In this document: positions 24,717-33,243 of the stretch, piece by piece
Position numbering within the stretch: the first letter of the stretch is position 1
Layout: the number at the start of each line of letters is the position of its first letter
Assembly (NCBI RefSeq): GCF_022811645.1
Contig: NZ_CP094534.1
Coordinates: 2,170,001-2,234,000, forward strand
DNA length: 64,000 nucleotides
DNA from: Hymenobacter monticola
GTDB taxonomy: Bacteria; Bacteroidota; Bacteroidia; Cytophagales; Hymenobacteraceae
Direction of reading: 5' to 3'
The notes under the pieces: generated by a model
Seen by the model: only the letters and a program-made list of their open reading frames with translations
What the model was told of the DNA's origin: nothing
Databases searched by the model: none
Program-made: the position numbers and the translations under genes

Positions 24717-25706
24717 CTAGAAACTGACCGCAAGGCTTGCTACTTGCTGACTATGTGGAAGATGCTTAGCGGCATATAGCGCATTGGAAATACACGCTTC
24801 TGCACTATAATTGGTATAAATGAACAACGGCTGGTTCTTGTACATCGTTAATGCACTAGAGCCTTTTGCTGGCTTTGTTAGCGAGAATAAGAAAGACTTT
24901 TTCCCTGCTTTATCTGGAAAAGGAATTGGTAATTGAGTATTGGTTTTTAATAATAGTCCGCACACTTCCAAGAGAATATCCTTCCAAGTAGAAATGGGTT
25001 TGACTGTTCCATTAGGCAACCGAAGCTGCTTAGGCTTCTGGCCTTGCGGTAGATTCAGTTGATGCAACTGACTTACATCCGTAAAAGCGGTTTCTTCGGC
25101 CTCTTGCTTTGCGGAATGCTTGGGTTGCTTAGTGGTAACAGGTTTACTCTTCGGAGCGAAATCGGCCGTGGGGGCCGGTGATGGAATCGTGCTTTCAGCG
25201 ACCGGGAGGTGAATGCCGTGGCCGCTCAATGCTGCATCAAGCCACCGAATCAATTGCAGGGCCGCGGCAACGGGCTCCTCATCCCGCAGATTCAAGGTTT
25301 CGATAGGTTGGTAATGCGAGTGAGCTGGCGAATAGCAATGCCAGTTCAGGCCATCGGTAATGAAAAACGTCTGAGGCTTCAGGGAAAAAGCGTAGCCAAT
25401 GAGTGCTCCAACGTGACCGAGCTTATCGAGGCTTTCGCCAAGCTTTTTAGCTTCGATAACCGCACGGATATTGCCGACAGCATCTTTCAACACATAGTCC
25501 AGCGACTGTTTATTTTCGACCGTTCGTTCTGGCTCAACCATGCGCACATTGGTCGTGTCCCAGCCCAAGCTGCGCAAAATTGGGTCGATTAGTGCTGCTC
25601 GAGTTGCTGCTTCGTTTTTCTGAAAAATTCCGGGGTTGGCAGCCGCGTTTGAGCGAATCTGTTGAATAACCTGATAGATAGAAACAAGTGGACTTGCAGA
25701 TGTCAT
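24717..25706 (-). CDS. Orphan PD-(D/E)XK protein with type I restriction R-subunit N-domain
   Basis: The 329-residue protein resembles the HSDR_N nuclease domain: SLGWDTTNVRMVEPERTVEN, then LDYVLKD and IRAVIEAKKLGESLDK, giving D-x(n)-E-x-K catalytic residues. A Pro/Lys/Thr-rich linker follows near residues 180-225. A C-terminal module (LRLPNGTVKPISTWKDILLE) is of a type often found with such nucleases. No methyltransferase, specificity subunit or helicase motor is adjacent, so it is not a complete restriction system. Its base composition is visibly more AT-rich than flanking genes, which suggests transfer. The biological role is unknown. Confidence 0.75.
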   Translation of the reverse strand: MTSASPLVSIYQVIQQIRSNAAANPGIFQKNEAATRAALIDPILRSLGWDTTNVRMVEPERTVENKQSLDYVLKDAVGNIRAVIEAKKLGESLDKLGHVGALIGYAFSLKPQTFFITDGLNWHCYSPAHSHYQPIETLNLRDEEPVAAALQLIRWLDAALSGHGIHLPVAESTIPSPAPTADFAPKSKPVTTKQPKHSAKQEAEETAFTDVSQLHQLNLPQGQKPKQLRLPNGTVKPISTWKDILLEVCGLLLKTNTQLPIPFPDKAGKKSFLFSLTKPAKGSSALTMYKNQPLFIYTNYSAEACISNALYAAKHLPHSQQVASLAVSF

Positions 25707-25815
25707 GGGCGGGAAGCGACGCGAAGTAAGGCGTAATGTTAAGTAAAGCCCGGCATTATTGAGCACATCTTGCGCGAATGCAGTAAAGCCCTGCTTATGG
25801 CCTCCACCCCCGCCG

Positions 25816-25823
25816 TACCTTCG
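25816..25823 (+). promoter_or_regulatory. -7-like box for uvrA
   Basis: TACCTTCG differs from TAnnTTTG by one base. The same variant stands before uxaC (62772-62779). It argues for a uvrA start downstream of 25830. Confidence 0.4.
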
Positions 25824-25883
25824 CGCCTCCAGCAAATGCCCGCGGCCGAAACCTTCGGGGCCGGTTTTGCTGTTAGCTCGTTT

Positions 25884-28736
25884 ATGCCCAAAAAAGACGC
25901 TTTGCAGGTGTCGGCCCCATCCGACAACGCCATTGATGCCCTCGACCCGCGCGAATTCATCCTCATCAAAAACGCCCGGGTTCACAACCTCAAAAACCTC
26001 AGCGTGGCCCTGCCGCGCAACCAGTTCATCGTCGTCACGGGCCTGAGCGGCTCGGGCAAGTCGAGCCTCGCCTTCGATACCCTGTATGCTGAGGGACAGC
26101 GCATGTACGTGGAGAGCTTGAGCAGCTACGCCCGCCAGTTTCTGGGCCGCATGGACAAGCCCGACGTGGACTACATCCGCGGGATTTCGCCGGCCATCGC
26201 CATCGAGCAAAAGGTCAGCATCAAGAACAACCGCTCGACGGTGGGCACCAGCACCGAGATTTACGACTACCTCAAGCTGCTGTTTGCGCGGGTGGGCAAA
26301 ACGTTCTCGCCCGAGAGCGGCGAGCAGGTGCGCAAGGATAACGTGGCCGACGTGGTCGATTTCCTGGCCGCGCAGCCTGAAGGCACCCGCGCCATGATAC
26401 TGGCCCCGCTGCACCGCCCCGACCCCAGCCGCCCCATGAGCAAGGAACTGGATTTGCTGCTGCAAAAAGGCTACAGCCGCGTGGTGGTGAACGGCGAAAC
26501 CTCGCAAATCGAGGACTTGCTAGGGGAGGGGCGGCCCGAAGTGAAGGGCGACGTGTTCATCATGATTGACCGCGCCGTGCTGCGCCCTGATGACGAGGAC
26601 TTGCTTTTCCGCCTGTCCGACTCGGTGCAAACCGCGTTTTTTGAAGGCCACGGCACTTGCCTGGTGCAAATGTCCGGCGCCGAACGTGAGCCGGAAACCC
26701 GCACGTTCTCCGACAAATTCGAGCTCGACGGCATCACGTTTGAAGAGCCCAGCGTCAATTTCTTCTCCTTCAACAACCCCTACGGCGCCTGCCAGACCTG
26801 CGAGGGCTTCGGCTCGGTGCTGGGCATCGACGAGGACCTGGTGATTCCGGACAAGAGCCTGACGGTGTACGAAGGGGCGATTGCGCCGTGGCGCACCGAG
26901 AAGCAGGGCGAATGGCTGAAGCCGCTGCTGAAAAACGGCATCCGCTTCGACTTCCCCATCCACCGGCCCTACAATGAGCTGAGTGAGGCGGAGCAGCGCC
27001 TGCTCTGGACCGGCAACAAGCACTTCCAGGGCCTCGATTCCTACTTCAAGTGGGTGAGCGAGCAAACCCATAAAATTCAGTACCGCGTGCTGCAGAGCCG
27101 CTACCGGGGCCGCACCACCTGCCCCGACTGCCGCGGCACCCGCCTGCGCAAAGACGCGCAGTACGTGAAAATCGACGGCCGCAGCATTGCCGACATCGTG
27201 CTGCTGCCCATCTCCGAAGGGCTGAAGTTCTTCGAAAACATGAGCCTGAGCGAGCACGACGCCAAAGTGGCCGAGCGCCTCGTGACGGAAATCACCAACC
27301 GTCTCGGCTACCTCAACCGCGTAGGCCTGGGCTACCTCACCCTGAACCGCCTGAGCAACACGCTGAGCGGCGGCGAAAGCCAGCGCATTTCGCTGGCCAC
27401 CTCGCTGGGCTCGGCCTTGGTGGGCTCCATGTATGTGCTCGATGAGCCGAGCATTGGCCTGCACCCTAAGGATGCCGAGCAACTCATCGGCGTGTTGCGC
27501 TCGTTGCAGCAGCTCGGCAACACGGTGGTGGTGGTGGAGCACGAAGAGAAGATGATGGAAGCCGCCGACCAGATTATTGACATCGGCCCTGAGGCCGGCA
27601 GCGGCGGTGGCAACCTCATGTTCCAGGGCACCATGGAGGCGCTGCTGCAGGACACCAGCACCTACACCGGCCAGTACCTGAGCGGCCGTCTGGAAGTGCC
27701 CGTGCCCAAGGTGCGCCGCCCCTGGCGCAACGCGCTGGAGCTGACCGGCGCCCGCGAAAACAACCTCAAAAATGTGAGTGTGAAGCTGCCCCTGGGCGTA
27801 ATGACGGTGGTGACGGGCGTGTCGGGCTCGGGCAAGAGCACGCTCATCAAGCGCATTCTGGCGCCGGCCCTGATGAAGATGCTGGGCGGCGGCGCAGGCG
27901 AAAGCACCGGCAAGTTCGACCGCCTCACCGGCGTGAACGGGCAGGTGACGCACGTCGAGTTCGTGGACCAGAATCCCATCGGCAAATCGTCGCGCTCCAA
28001 CCCCGTCACCTACGTAAAGGCCTACGACCAGATCCGGACGCTGTTTTCGGAGCAGCCGCTGGCCAAGGCGCGCGGCCTCAAGCCCTCGCACTTTAGCTTC
28101 AACGTGGACGGCGGGCGCTGCGAGGTGTGCCAGGGCGAAGGCCAGGTGAAAATCGAGATGCAGTTCATGGCCGACATTTATTTGACCTGCGAGGGCTGCG
28201 GCGGCCACAAGTTCAAGCAGGACATTCTGGAAATCAAATTCCAGGACAAAGGCATTGACGAGGTGCTGGAAATGACGGTGTCCGACGCCGTGCAGTTCTT
28301 CCAGGGGCAGCCCAAGGTAGCCGAGCGCCTCAAGCCGCTCGAAGACGTGGGGCTGGGCTACATCCGCCTCGGGCAGTCGGCCAACACGCTGAGCGGCGGC
28401 GAGGCCCAGCGCGTGAAGTTGGCTTCGTTCCTCACCAAAGGTGCTACGCTTCAGCAGGATAAGATTCTGTTCATCTTCGATGAGCCCAGCACAGGCCTGC
28501 ATTTCCACGACATCGCCAAGCTGGTGGGCGCCCTCAACGCCCTCATCGAGCAAGGCAACTCGGTGCTCATCATCGAGCACAACATCGACATTATCAAGTG
28601 CGCCGACTGGATTATCGACCTCGGCCCCGAGGGCGGCCTCAACGGCGGGCACCTGCTCTTTGAGGGCACGCCCGAAGACATGGTGAAGCTGAAAGACACC
28701 AACCACACCGCCCGTTTCCTGGCAGAAAAGGTGTAA
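25884..28736 (+). CDS. uvrA: Excinuclease ABC subunit UvrA
   Basis: UvrA recognises DNA damage in nucleotide excision repair. Two ABC-ATPase halves are present: Walker A GLSGSGKSSLAFDT and GVSGSGKSTLIKRI, signatures LSGGESQRISL and LSGGEAQRVKL, and Walker B regions ending VLDEPSIGLHPKD and IFDEPSTGLHFHD. The zinc modules CPDCRGTRLR and CEVCQGEGQVKIEMQFMAD with CEGCGGHKFK are intact. From the ATG at 25884 (MPKKDALQVS) the protein has 950 residues, normal for UvrA1. Upstream ATGs at about 25800 and 25836 remain possible. No uvrB is adjacent. Confidence 0.95.
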   Translation: MPKKDALQVSAPSDNAIDALDPREFILIKNARVHNLKNLSVALPRNQFIVVTGLSGSGKSSLAFDTLYAEGQRMYVESLSSYARQFLGRMDKPDVDYIRGISPAIAIEQKVSIKNNRSTVGTSTEIYDYLKLLFARVGKTFSPESGEQVRKDNVADVVDFLAAQPEGTRAMILAPLHRPDPSRPMSKELDLLLQKGYSRVVVNGETSQIEDLLGEGRPEVKGDVFIMIDRAVLRPDDEDLLFRLSDSVQTAFFEGHGTCLVQMSGAEREPETRTFSDKFELDGITFEEPSVNFFSFNNPYGACQTCEGFGSVLGIDEDLVIPDKSLTVYEGAIAPWRTEKQGEWLKPLLKNGIRFDFPIHRPYNELSEAEQRLLWTGNKHFQGLDSYFKWVSEQTHKIQYRVLQSRYRGRTTCPDCRGTRLRKDAQYVKIDGRSIADIVLLPISEGLKFFENMSLSEHDAKVAERLVTEITNRLGYLNRVGLGYLTLNRLSNTLSGGESQRISLATSLGSALVGSMYVLDEPSIGLHPKDAEQLIGVLRSLQQLGNTVVVVEHEEKMMEAADQIIDIGPEAGSGGGNLMFQGTMEALLQDTSTYTGQYLSGRLEVPVPKVRRPWRNALELTGARENNLKNVSVKLPLGVMTVVTGVSGSGKSTLIKRILAPALMKMLGGGAGESTGKFDRLTGVNGQVTHVEFVDQNPIGKSSRSNPVTYVKAYDQIRTLFSEQPLAKARGLKPSHFSFNVDGGRCEVCQGEGQVKIEMQFMADIYLTCEGCGGHKFKQDILEIKFQDKGIDEVLEMTVSDAVQFFQGQPKVAERLKPLEDVGLGYIRLGQSANTLSGGEAQRVKLASFLTKGATLQQDKILFIFDEPSTGLHFHDIAKLVGALNALIEQGNSVLIIEHNIDIIKCADWIIDLGPEGGLNGGHLLFEGTPEDMVKLKDTNHTARFLAEKV

Positions 28737-28748
28737 TTTTGAAATTGT

Positions 28749-28796
28749 TTGGGGCGCAACGGTTAGGCTAAAACCAGCCTGAGCGTTGCGCCCCAA
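28749..28796 (+). terminator. Strong stem-loop after uvrA
   Basis: TTGGGGCGCAACG pairs with CGTTGCGCCCCAA, with an inner AGGCT/AGCCT hairpin. There is no T run, so it may act as a terminator or as a 3'-end stabiliser. Confidence 0.55.
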
Positions 28797-28841
28797 CAGT
28801 TTGAACTACGCAGGCCAACTGCCGCACAGTAAATATTTTAG

Positions 28842-29912
28842 ATGAAGAAAAAGCTACTCTACGTGTTTTTCGGCTGCCTGCTGGGCCACGGCGCAGCGGC
28901 CCAAAACCTAAATAGCGGCCTATTGTGCCGCTTTCCGTTCGACGGCAACACCACCGACGCGACCGGCAATATGAGCACCAACAGCGCCACCAACGTAGCC
29001 TACGGCTCCGACCGGCGCAGCCAGCCCAACGCGGCGCTGCAGCTGGGCGGCGGCGGCGAGGTGTGGATTACGCCCAACGGCCTGCTTAGCTTCGGCACCA
29101 CCGGCGACTTCAGTTTCTCGGTAGCCTTCCGGACGCTGTCGTCGGCTACCCAGGCGTTTTTCAGCAACCAGGGCTACTACTCGGCCAGCGGCAGCACCGG
29201 CAGCGGCGCCCGCGGCTGGAGCCTGGGCTTTGATAACGTCCAGGTAGGCAAGGTTTTCTTCAATTTAGTGGCCGCCAGCTCTTACAACGGCAATCTGGGC
29301 CTAGCCACCCAAGCCTCGTTCAACGACGGCCTCTGGCACACGGCCACTGCCACCGTGAACCGCGGCACCCGCCAAGTGGTGCTGTACGTGGATGGCGTGG
29401 CCCAGCCGCTCACCTACGTGTCGTCGCGCCCCGACTACGGTACCGTGAGCGGCACGGTGTTCCAGCTCAACGCCACGGCCAGCATGTTCATCGACCTGAA
29501 CCCCGGCTACAGCACCAGCCGCACCGGTTTCCTGACCGATGCCAACCGCTTCGGCCTGAACTTCAACGGCGGCCTCGACGAGGCCCGCTTCTACAACCGC
29601 GTCCTCACCGCCGCCGAAGCCCAGGCCCTGCACACGCTGGCCCTGGCCGCCGTGGCCGGCCGGCCGGCGGGGGCTCAGGTGCAGGTATACCCCAATCCGG
29701 CCCCGGGCGGAAACGTGACGGTGCGCCTGGCACCCGCGCTGAGCGGGGCGCAGTTGGCCGTGTACACAACGCTGGGCCAACGGGTGTACCCCAGCGTGCA
29801 GACCACGGCCGGGCCGGAGGTGCAGCTGCGGGGCCTGGCCCCGGGGTTGTATGTGCTGGTGGCCAAAGGAGCCGCCGCCACGCTTACCCAGCGGTTTCAG
29901 GTTAGCGAATAA
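28842..29912 (+). CDS. Secreted LamG-like protein with type IX sorting domain
   Basis: The 356-residue protein has a signal peptide (MKKKLLYVFFGCLLGHGAAA|QN). A concanavalin/LamG-like beta-sandwich follows (FPFDGNTTDATGN, DGLWHTATATVNRGTRQVVL, then YVDGVAQPL and LDEARFYNRVLTAAEAQAL). The last 75 residues form a type A sorting domain (VQVYPNPAPGGNVTVRLAP, ending LTQRFQVSE). It should be secreted by the type IX system and anchored or released at the cell surface. LamG domains bind sugars or proteins, and the ligand is unknown. The AT-rich segment before the ATG is typical of Bacteroidetes starts. Confidence 0.85.
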   Translation: MKKKLLYVFFGCLLGHGAAAQNLNSGLLCRFPFDGNTTDATGNMSTNSATNVAYGSDRRSQPNAALQLGGGGEVWITPNGLLSFGTTGDFSFSVAFRTLSSATQAFFSNQGYYSASGSTGSGARGWSLGFDNVQVGKVFFNLVAASSYNGNLGLATQASFNDGLWHTATATVNRGTRQVVLYVDGVAQPLTYVSSRPDYGTVSGTVFQLNATASMFIDLNPGYSTSRTGFLTDANRFGLNFNGGLDEARFYNRVLTAAEAQALHTLALAAVAGRPAGAQVQVYPNPAPGGNVTVRLAPALSGAQLAVYTTLGQRVYPSVQTTAGPEVQLRGLAPGLYVLVAKGAAATLTQRFQVSE

Positions 29913-30136
29913 CCTGCGCTGCGGGCACCGTTGCTGATAGCAAACGCCCGGATGCGAATAATTGAGGAAGAAAATGTAACGTTGTAGCCCCAAGCGCAGC
30001 GCCACGAGCAAAGGGACGGCAGGCGCTTCCAAGCCAATTGGAAGTTGAAATGCTCGCGGCATGCAGACTGGGGAGCCCCGTGCCCCATCCAACCGCTTCA
30101 CGGGCACGTAGGTAATACCACCCACCCTTCTGCATA

Positions 30137-31018
30137 ATGTCCACCGCCACCACCGCCCCCGACCAATACGCTGCTCCCAATGCCACGGCTACCGGCTACG
30201 CCTGGCGCTGGCTCACGGCCTTGTCCATTTGGGGCACTATTTTCATTAATTACTACGCCAACGTCCACCCCTTCAATGGCCAAACCATGGGGCAGGTGTC
30301 GGCCGCGTACCCCACGCTGCTCACGCCGGCGGGCTACGCGTTCAGCATCTGGGGACTGATATTTCTGGGCTTGGTGGTGTATTCGGTATGGCAGCTGCTG
30401 CCCGCGCAACGGAAGCTCTCGCTGCCCGATGCCGTGGCCAAGCCGCTCACGCTGGCGGCTTTGGGGGCCAGCGCCTGGGTGGTGCTGTTTGCCTACGAGC
30501 TGATTATGCCCGGCGTGGGCGTGATGTTGCTAATCCTCGCCAGCCTGGCCGTGGCCTACGGGCGCGTGCGTCGCCGCATTTTTGCTGAGGCCGCGCCGGT
30601 GTGGGTGGGCGTGCCGTTTTCACTTTTTCTGGGCTGGATTTCGGTGGCCACGGTGGTCAACATCACCCTGGGCCTGCGGCACCTGGGCTGGCAAACGGCG
30701 GAAGGCGTGTCGGTGACGCTCGCGCTGCTGCTGATTCTGGTCATTGTGGCCTTGGCCCTAATCATGAGCCGGGCATTCCGGGATTTGGTGTTTCCGTTGG
30801 TGGTGGCCTGGGCGCTGGCGTGGCTGTGGGTGGCGCGCGTGCACGAGGTGCCCGAGCTGGGCTGGGTTGCCCTGGCCGGCGCGGTGCTGTGCCTGGTGCT
30901 CGGCATCAAGCTCGCGCGCGTGGGAGGCCGCAAAACGCCCTGGCAGCTGCGCGACGAAGCCGCCAAAGCCATTGAAGCCGAGATTGCCGCCCGCAACGCC
31001 GCCCGGCAGAACCACTAA
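30137..31018 (+). CDS. Multi-pass membrane protein, TspO/MBR-like
   Basis: The 293-residue protein has about eight hydrophobic helices and a basic, Ala-rich C-terminus. The segment LLTPAGYAFSIWGLIFLGLV resembles the Trp-rich helix 1-2 region of the larger TspO/MBR-related proteins (TspO binds porphyrins and other tetrapyrroles). The family signature is partial, so this call is tentative. A simple uncharacterised membrane protein is the alternative. It stands upstream of tpiA with its own gap. Confidence 0.5.
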   Translation: MSTATTAPDQYAAPNATATGYAWRWLTALSIWGTIFINYYANVHPFNGQTMGQVSAAYPTLLTPAGYAFSIWGLIFLGLVVYSVWQLLPAQRKLSLPDAVAKPLTLAALGASAWVVLFAYELIMPGVGVMLLILASLAVAYGRVRRRIFAEAAPVWVGVPFSLFLGWISVATVVNITLGLRHLGWQTAEGVSVTLALLLILVIVALALIMSRAFRDLVFPLVVAWALAWLWVARVHEVPELGWVALAGAVLCLVLGIKLARVGGRKTPWQLRDEAAKAIEAEIAARNAARQNH

Positions 31019-31050
31019 AGCGGCGTGGCCCCGGCCGGCGGTTTGCCCCG

Positions 31051-31058
31051 TAGCTTTG
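31051..31058 (+). promoter_or_regulatory. -7 box of tpiA
   Basis: TAGCTTTG fits TAnnTTTG perfectly, 36 bases before the tpiA ATG. No TTG is found at -33. Confidence 0.5.
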
Positions 31059-31093
31059 CGGCGAACTCTCAACCCTAATTCGCCCCGCTTAGT

Positions 31094-31852
31094 ATGCGCC
31101 AAAACCTCGTTGCCGGCAACTGGAAAATGAACCTGACCTACCAGGAAGGCCTGGCCCTGGTAGAAGAAATTGTTCGACTGAACGAAGCCAACGGCACCGG
31201 CCCCGAGGTGGTGCTGTGCCCGCCGTTTCCGTTCCTGGCGGGCGTGGGTCAGGCCCTGCCTCAAGGCGGCAAGCTGCACCTCGGCGCCCAGAATTGCCAC
31301 CAGAAAGAAAGCGGGGCCTTCACCGGCGAGGTATCGGCGAAGATGCTGGCTTCGGTGGGCTGCGAGTACGTGATTCTGGGCCACTCGGAGCGCCGCCAGT
31401 ATTTTGGTGAGGACGATGACCTGCTTAGTCAGAAGCTAAAAGCCGCCCTGGCCGCCGGGCTCAAACCCATTTTCTGCGTGGGCGAGTCGCTGGACACCCG
31501 CGAGGCCGACGAGACGTTTGACTTCATCGGCCAGCAGTTGGCCAACGGCTTGTTCCACCTCAGCAATGAGGAATTCGCGCAGGTGGTCGTTGCCTACGAG
31601 CCCATCTGGGCCATCGGCACGGGCCGCACCGCCACCAGCGCGCAGGCGCAGGAAGTGCACGCCTTCATCCGCGAGCAGATAGCCCGCGCCTACGACGCCC
31701 AGGCCGCCCTCGATACCACCATTCTCTACGGCGGCTCGGCCAACGCGCAGAACGCGCGGGAGCTTTTCTCGCAGCCCGACGTGGACGGCGGCCTCATCGG
31801 CGGCGCCTCGCTGAAAGCGGCCGATTTCACGACCATCATCCAGTCGTTTTAG
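31094..31852 (+). CDS. tpiA: Triose-phosphate isomerase
   Basis: TpiA interconverts dihydroxyacetone phosphate and glyceraldehyde 3-phosphate in glycolysis. The 252-residue (beta/alpha)8 protein has the catalytic Lys in NWKMN, His in ILGHSERRQYF and Glu in VAYEPIWAIGTGRTAT. The phosphate-gripping segments YGGSANAQNA and DGGLIGGASLK are also seen. Length and motifs are standard. It could also serve the triose phosphate arising from KDPG cleavage in the pectin pathway, although it is not in that locus. Confidence 0.97.
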   Translation: MRQNLVAGNWKMNLTYQEGLALVEEIVRLNEANGTGPEVVLCPPFPFLAGVGQALPQGGKLHLGAQNCHQKESGAFTGEVSAKMLASVGCEYVILGHSERRQYFGEDDDLLSQKLKAALAAGLKPIFCVGESLDTREADETFDFIGQQLANGLFHLSNEEFAQVVVAYEPIWAIGTGRTATSAQAQEVHAFIREQIARAYDAQAALDTTILYGGSANAQNARELFSQPDVDGGLIGGASLKAADFTTIIQSF

Positions 31853-31855
31853 CAA

Positions 31856-31950
31856 TGTTGAATTTTTAGGGTCGAGGGTTGGGTTGAAAAGCGCAACGCG
31901 GCACCGCATTTGCCATTCAGCCCTCAGTATTTAAAAATCAACACTATCCC
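31856..31950. repeat. Imperfect AT-rich inverted words between tpiA and the next gene
   Basis: ATGTTGAATTTTTAGGGTCG and GAGGGTTGGGTTGA are partly mirrored by TCAGCCCTCAGTATTTAAAAATCAACACT. The symmetry is partial and resembles the pair at 51856-51960. Confidence 0.4.
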
Positions 31951-31951
31951 G

Positions 31952-32335
31952 ATGTTCTTTTCCCTGTTGCTCACGGCCCTGTTGGCCACTGCCCCGGCGC
32001 CGCCTGTTGCGGCTCCGGCCGCCAAAGTAACGCACGTGGCTGGCCCGCTGGAGCCGTGCAAAATCTTCGGCTCGGTGTACCTCGAAACCGACCCCGCCCG
32101 GCGCAGCTACTGCTACGGCACGGTGTACGTAGAACCCGAGGAAGCCTTTGCCGACGTACTGGTTTTCAGGGAGAACAACAAGCTGTTTGCCGACAAGCCC
32201 GGCCTCTGGGCTGACGCCCCCGCCCGCGATTTTGCCGATTACGTGCTGCTGGTGGTGAAGGACCGCAGCCGCGCCGATTTCAGCATTCACTACACCACGG
32301 TGCGCTCGTTTGCGGGCTGCAAATCGAACAACTAA
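31952..32335 (+). CDS. Hypothetical exported protein (DUF6150-like)
   Basis: The 127-residue product has a signal-like N-terminus (MFFSLLLTALLATAPAPP). A compact domain follows with two similar halves: CKIFGSVYLETDPARRSYCY then VYVEPEEAFADVLVFRENNK, and a later FADYVLLVVKDRSRADFSI. I think it belongs to the small Bacteroidetes family DUF6150, but this is from memory and not certain. Three cysteines could form disulfides. I preferred the ATG at 31952 because it gives the signal peptide. The upstream ATG at 31910 does not. Confidence 0.65.
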   Translation: MFFSLLLTALLATAPAPPVAAPAAKVTHVAGPLEPCKIFGSVYLETDPARRSYCYGTVYVEPEEAFADVLVFRENNKLFADKPGLWADAPARDFADYVLLVVKDRSRADFSIHYTTVRSFAGCKSNN

Positions 32336-32350
32336 ACGAAGGCCAAAAGA

Positions 32351-32463
32351 ACGTCGTGCCGAGTGCAGCCGAGGCCTCTGGCAGGCCGCAGTAATGATTT
32401 GGTCGTGGGAACGATTGAGTCGCTGCGGCTTGCCAGAGGCCTCGGCTGCACTCGGCACGATGT
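32351..32463. repeat. Long inverted repeat, GTCRTGCCGAGTGCAGCCGA family
   Basis: Arms of about 32 bp (32351-32382 and 32431-32463) built on CGTCGTGCCGAGTGCAGCCG then AGGCCTCTGGC are complementary with one or two changes. The same core is found at 11422-11523 and 19370-19464. Confidence 0.88.
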
Positions 32464-32481
32464 TTTAATTTCTACCCCTGC

Positions 32482-33243
32482 ATGGACTTAACCTTACAAA
32501 ACCTGACCAAAAGCTTCGGGCCAAAAACCGTGCTGCGCGACCTGAGCCTGACGGCCGGCCCCGGCATGTGCGTGGGGGTACTGGGCCGCAACGGCGCCGG
32601 TAAAAGCACGCTCTTCAACCTGCTCACCAACGTGCTGCTGCCCAGCAGCGGCCAGATTATTATCGACGGGAAGGCGCAGGGCGAAACCTTCCCCGTGGCG
32701 GTGAAGCGCCGCATGGGCGCGCTCGTAAACCAGGGCTACCTGGTGGAGGAGCTGACGGCCGAGGAATACCTGCAGTTTGTGGCCCGCATCTACGAGCTGC
32801 CCGATGGGCAGGCGCGCATCGCCAGCCTGTTGGCCCACCTGCTGGAGGACTACGAAACCGTGCGCCGCAAGCGCCTAAGCACATTTTCGACGGGCATGAA
32901 GCAGCGCGTGGCCATTGCCTCCTGCCTGCTGCACCGCCCCGAGCTGCTTATTCTGGACGAGCCCTTCAACGGCCTCGACGTGTTTGCGGCCGACCGCGTG
33001 CTGAGCCTCTTGCGCAGCTACCAGCCGCAGGCCCTCACGTTCGTGTCGTCGCACAACCTGGGCCACATCGAGCAGTTGGCCACGCACTTGCTCATTATCG
33101 ACGAGAGCGAAGTGAAATTCTGGGGCACCATGGCCGAGTTTGCCCAGGGCGAGCGCGCCGACCTCGGCGACGCCCTGCTGCAGCTGCTGCACCCTGCCAC
33201 CAACCAAGCCCAGGACCTGACATGGCTGACCTCGCAGCGCTAG
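32482..33243 (+). CDS. ABC transporter ATP-binding protein
   Basis: The 253-residue ATPase has Walker A GRNGAGKST, Q-loop region MGALVNQGYLVEELTAEEYL, a signature of the form LSTFSTGMKQRVAIAS (the usual Ser-Gly-Gly is Ser-Thr-Gly), and Walker B LLILDEPFNGLD, then a switch His in SSHNLGHIEQ. It is an ABC-2 type exporter ATPase of the NatA/CcmA kind. Its 3' end overlaps the permease gene by 22 bases, so the two are translationally coupled partners. The transported substrate is not evident. Confidence 0.9.
   Translation: MDLTLQNLTKSFGPKTVLRDLSLTAGPGMCVGVLGRNGAGKSTLFNLLTNVLLPSSGQIIIDGKAQGETFPVAVKRRMGALVNQGYLVEELTAEEYLQFVARIYELPDGQARIASLLAHLLEDYETVRRKRLSTFSTGMKQRVAIASCLLHRPELLILDEPFNGLDVFAADRVLSLLRSYQPQALTFVSSHNLGHIEQLATHLLIIDESEVKFWGTMAEFAQGERADLGDALLQLLHPATNQAQDLTWLTSQR

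Noticed and set aside
25707..26507. Long N-terminal extension of the orphan nuclease into the uvrA gene
   Set aside because: The extension is antisense to the start of uvrA and unlike any nuclease domain. The natural start is the ATG at 25706.
26520..28796. 758-codon open frame antisense to uvrA
   Set aside because: High GC content removes stops from antisense frames. The peptide is low-complexity (His/Leu/Val/Gln-rich) and uvrA on the other strand has complete, strongly conserved motifs.
32482..33243. ABC ATPase with unusual signature considered a pseudogene
   Set aside because: Walker A, Walker B and switch His are intact and the permease gene overlaps in the normal way. The changed signature residue is tolerated in ABC-2 type ATPases.
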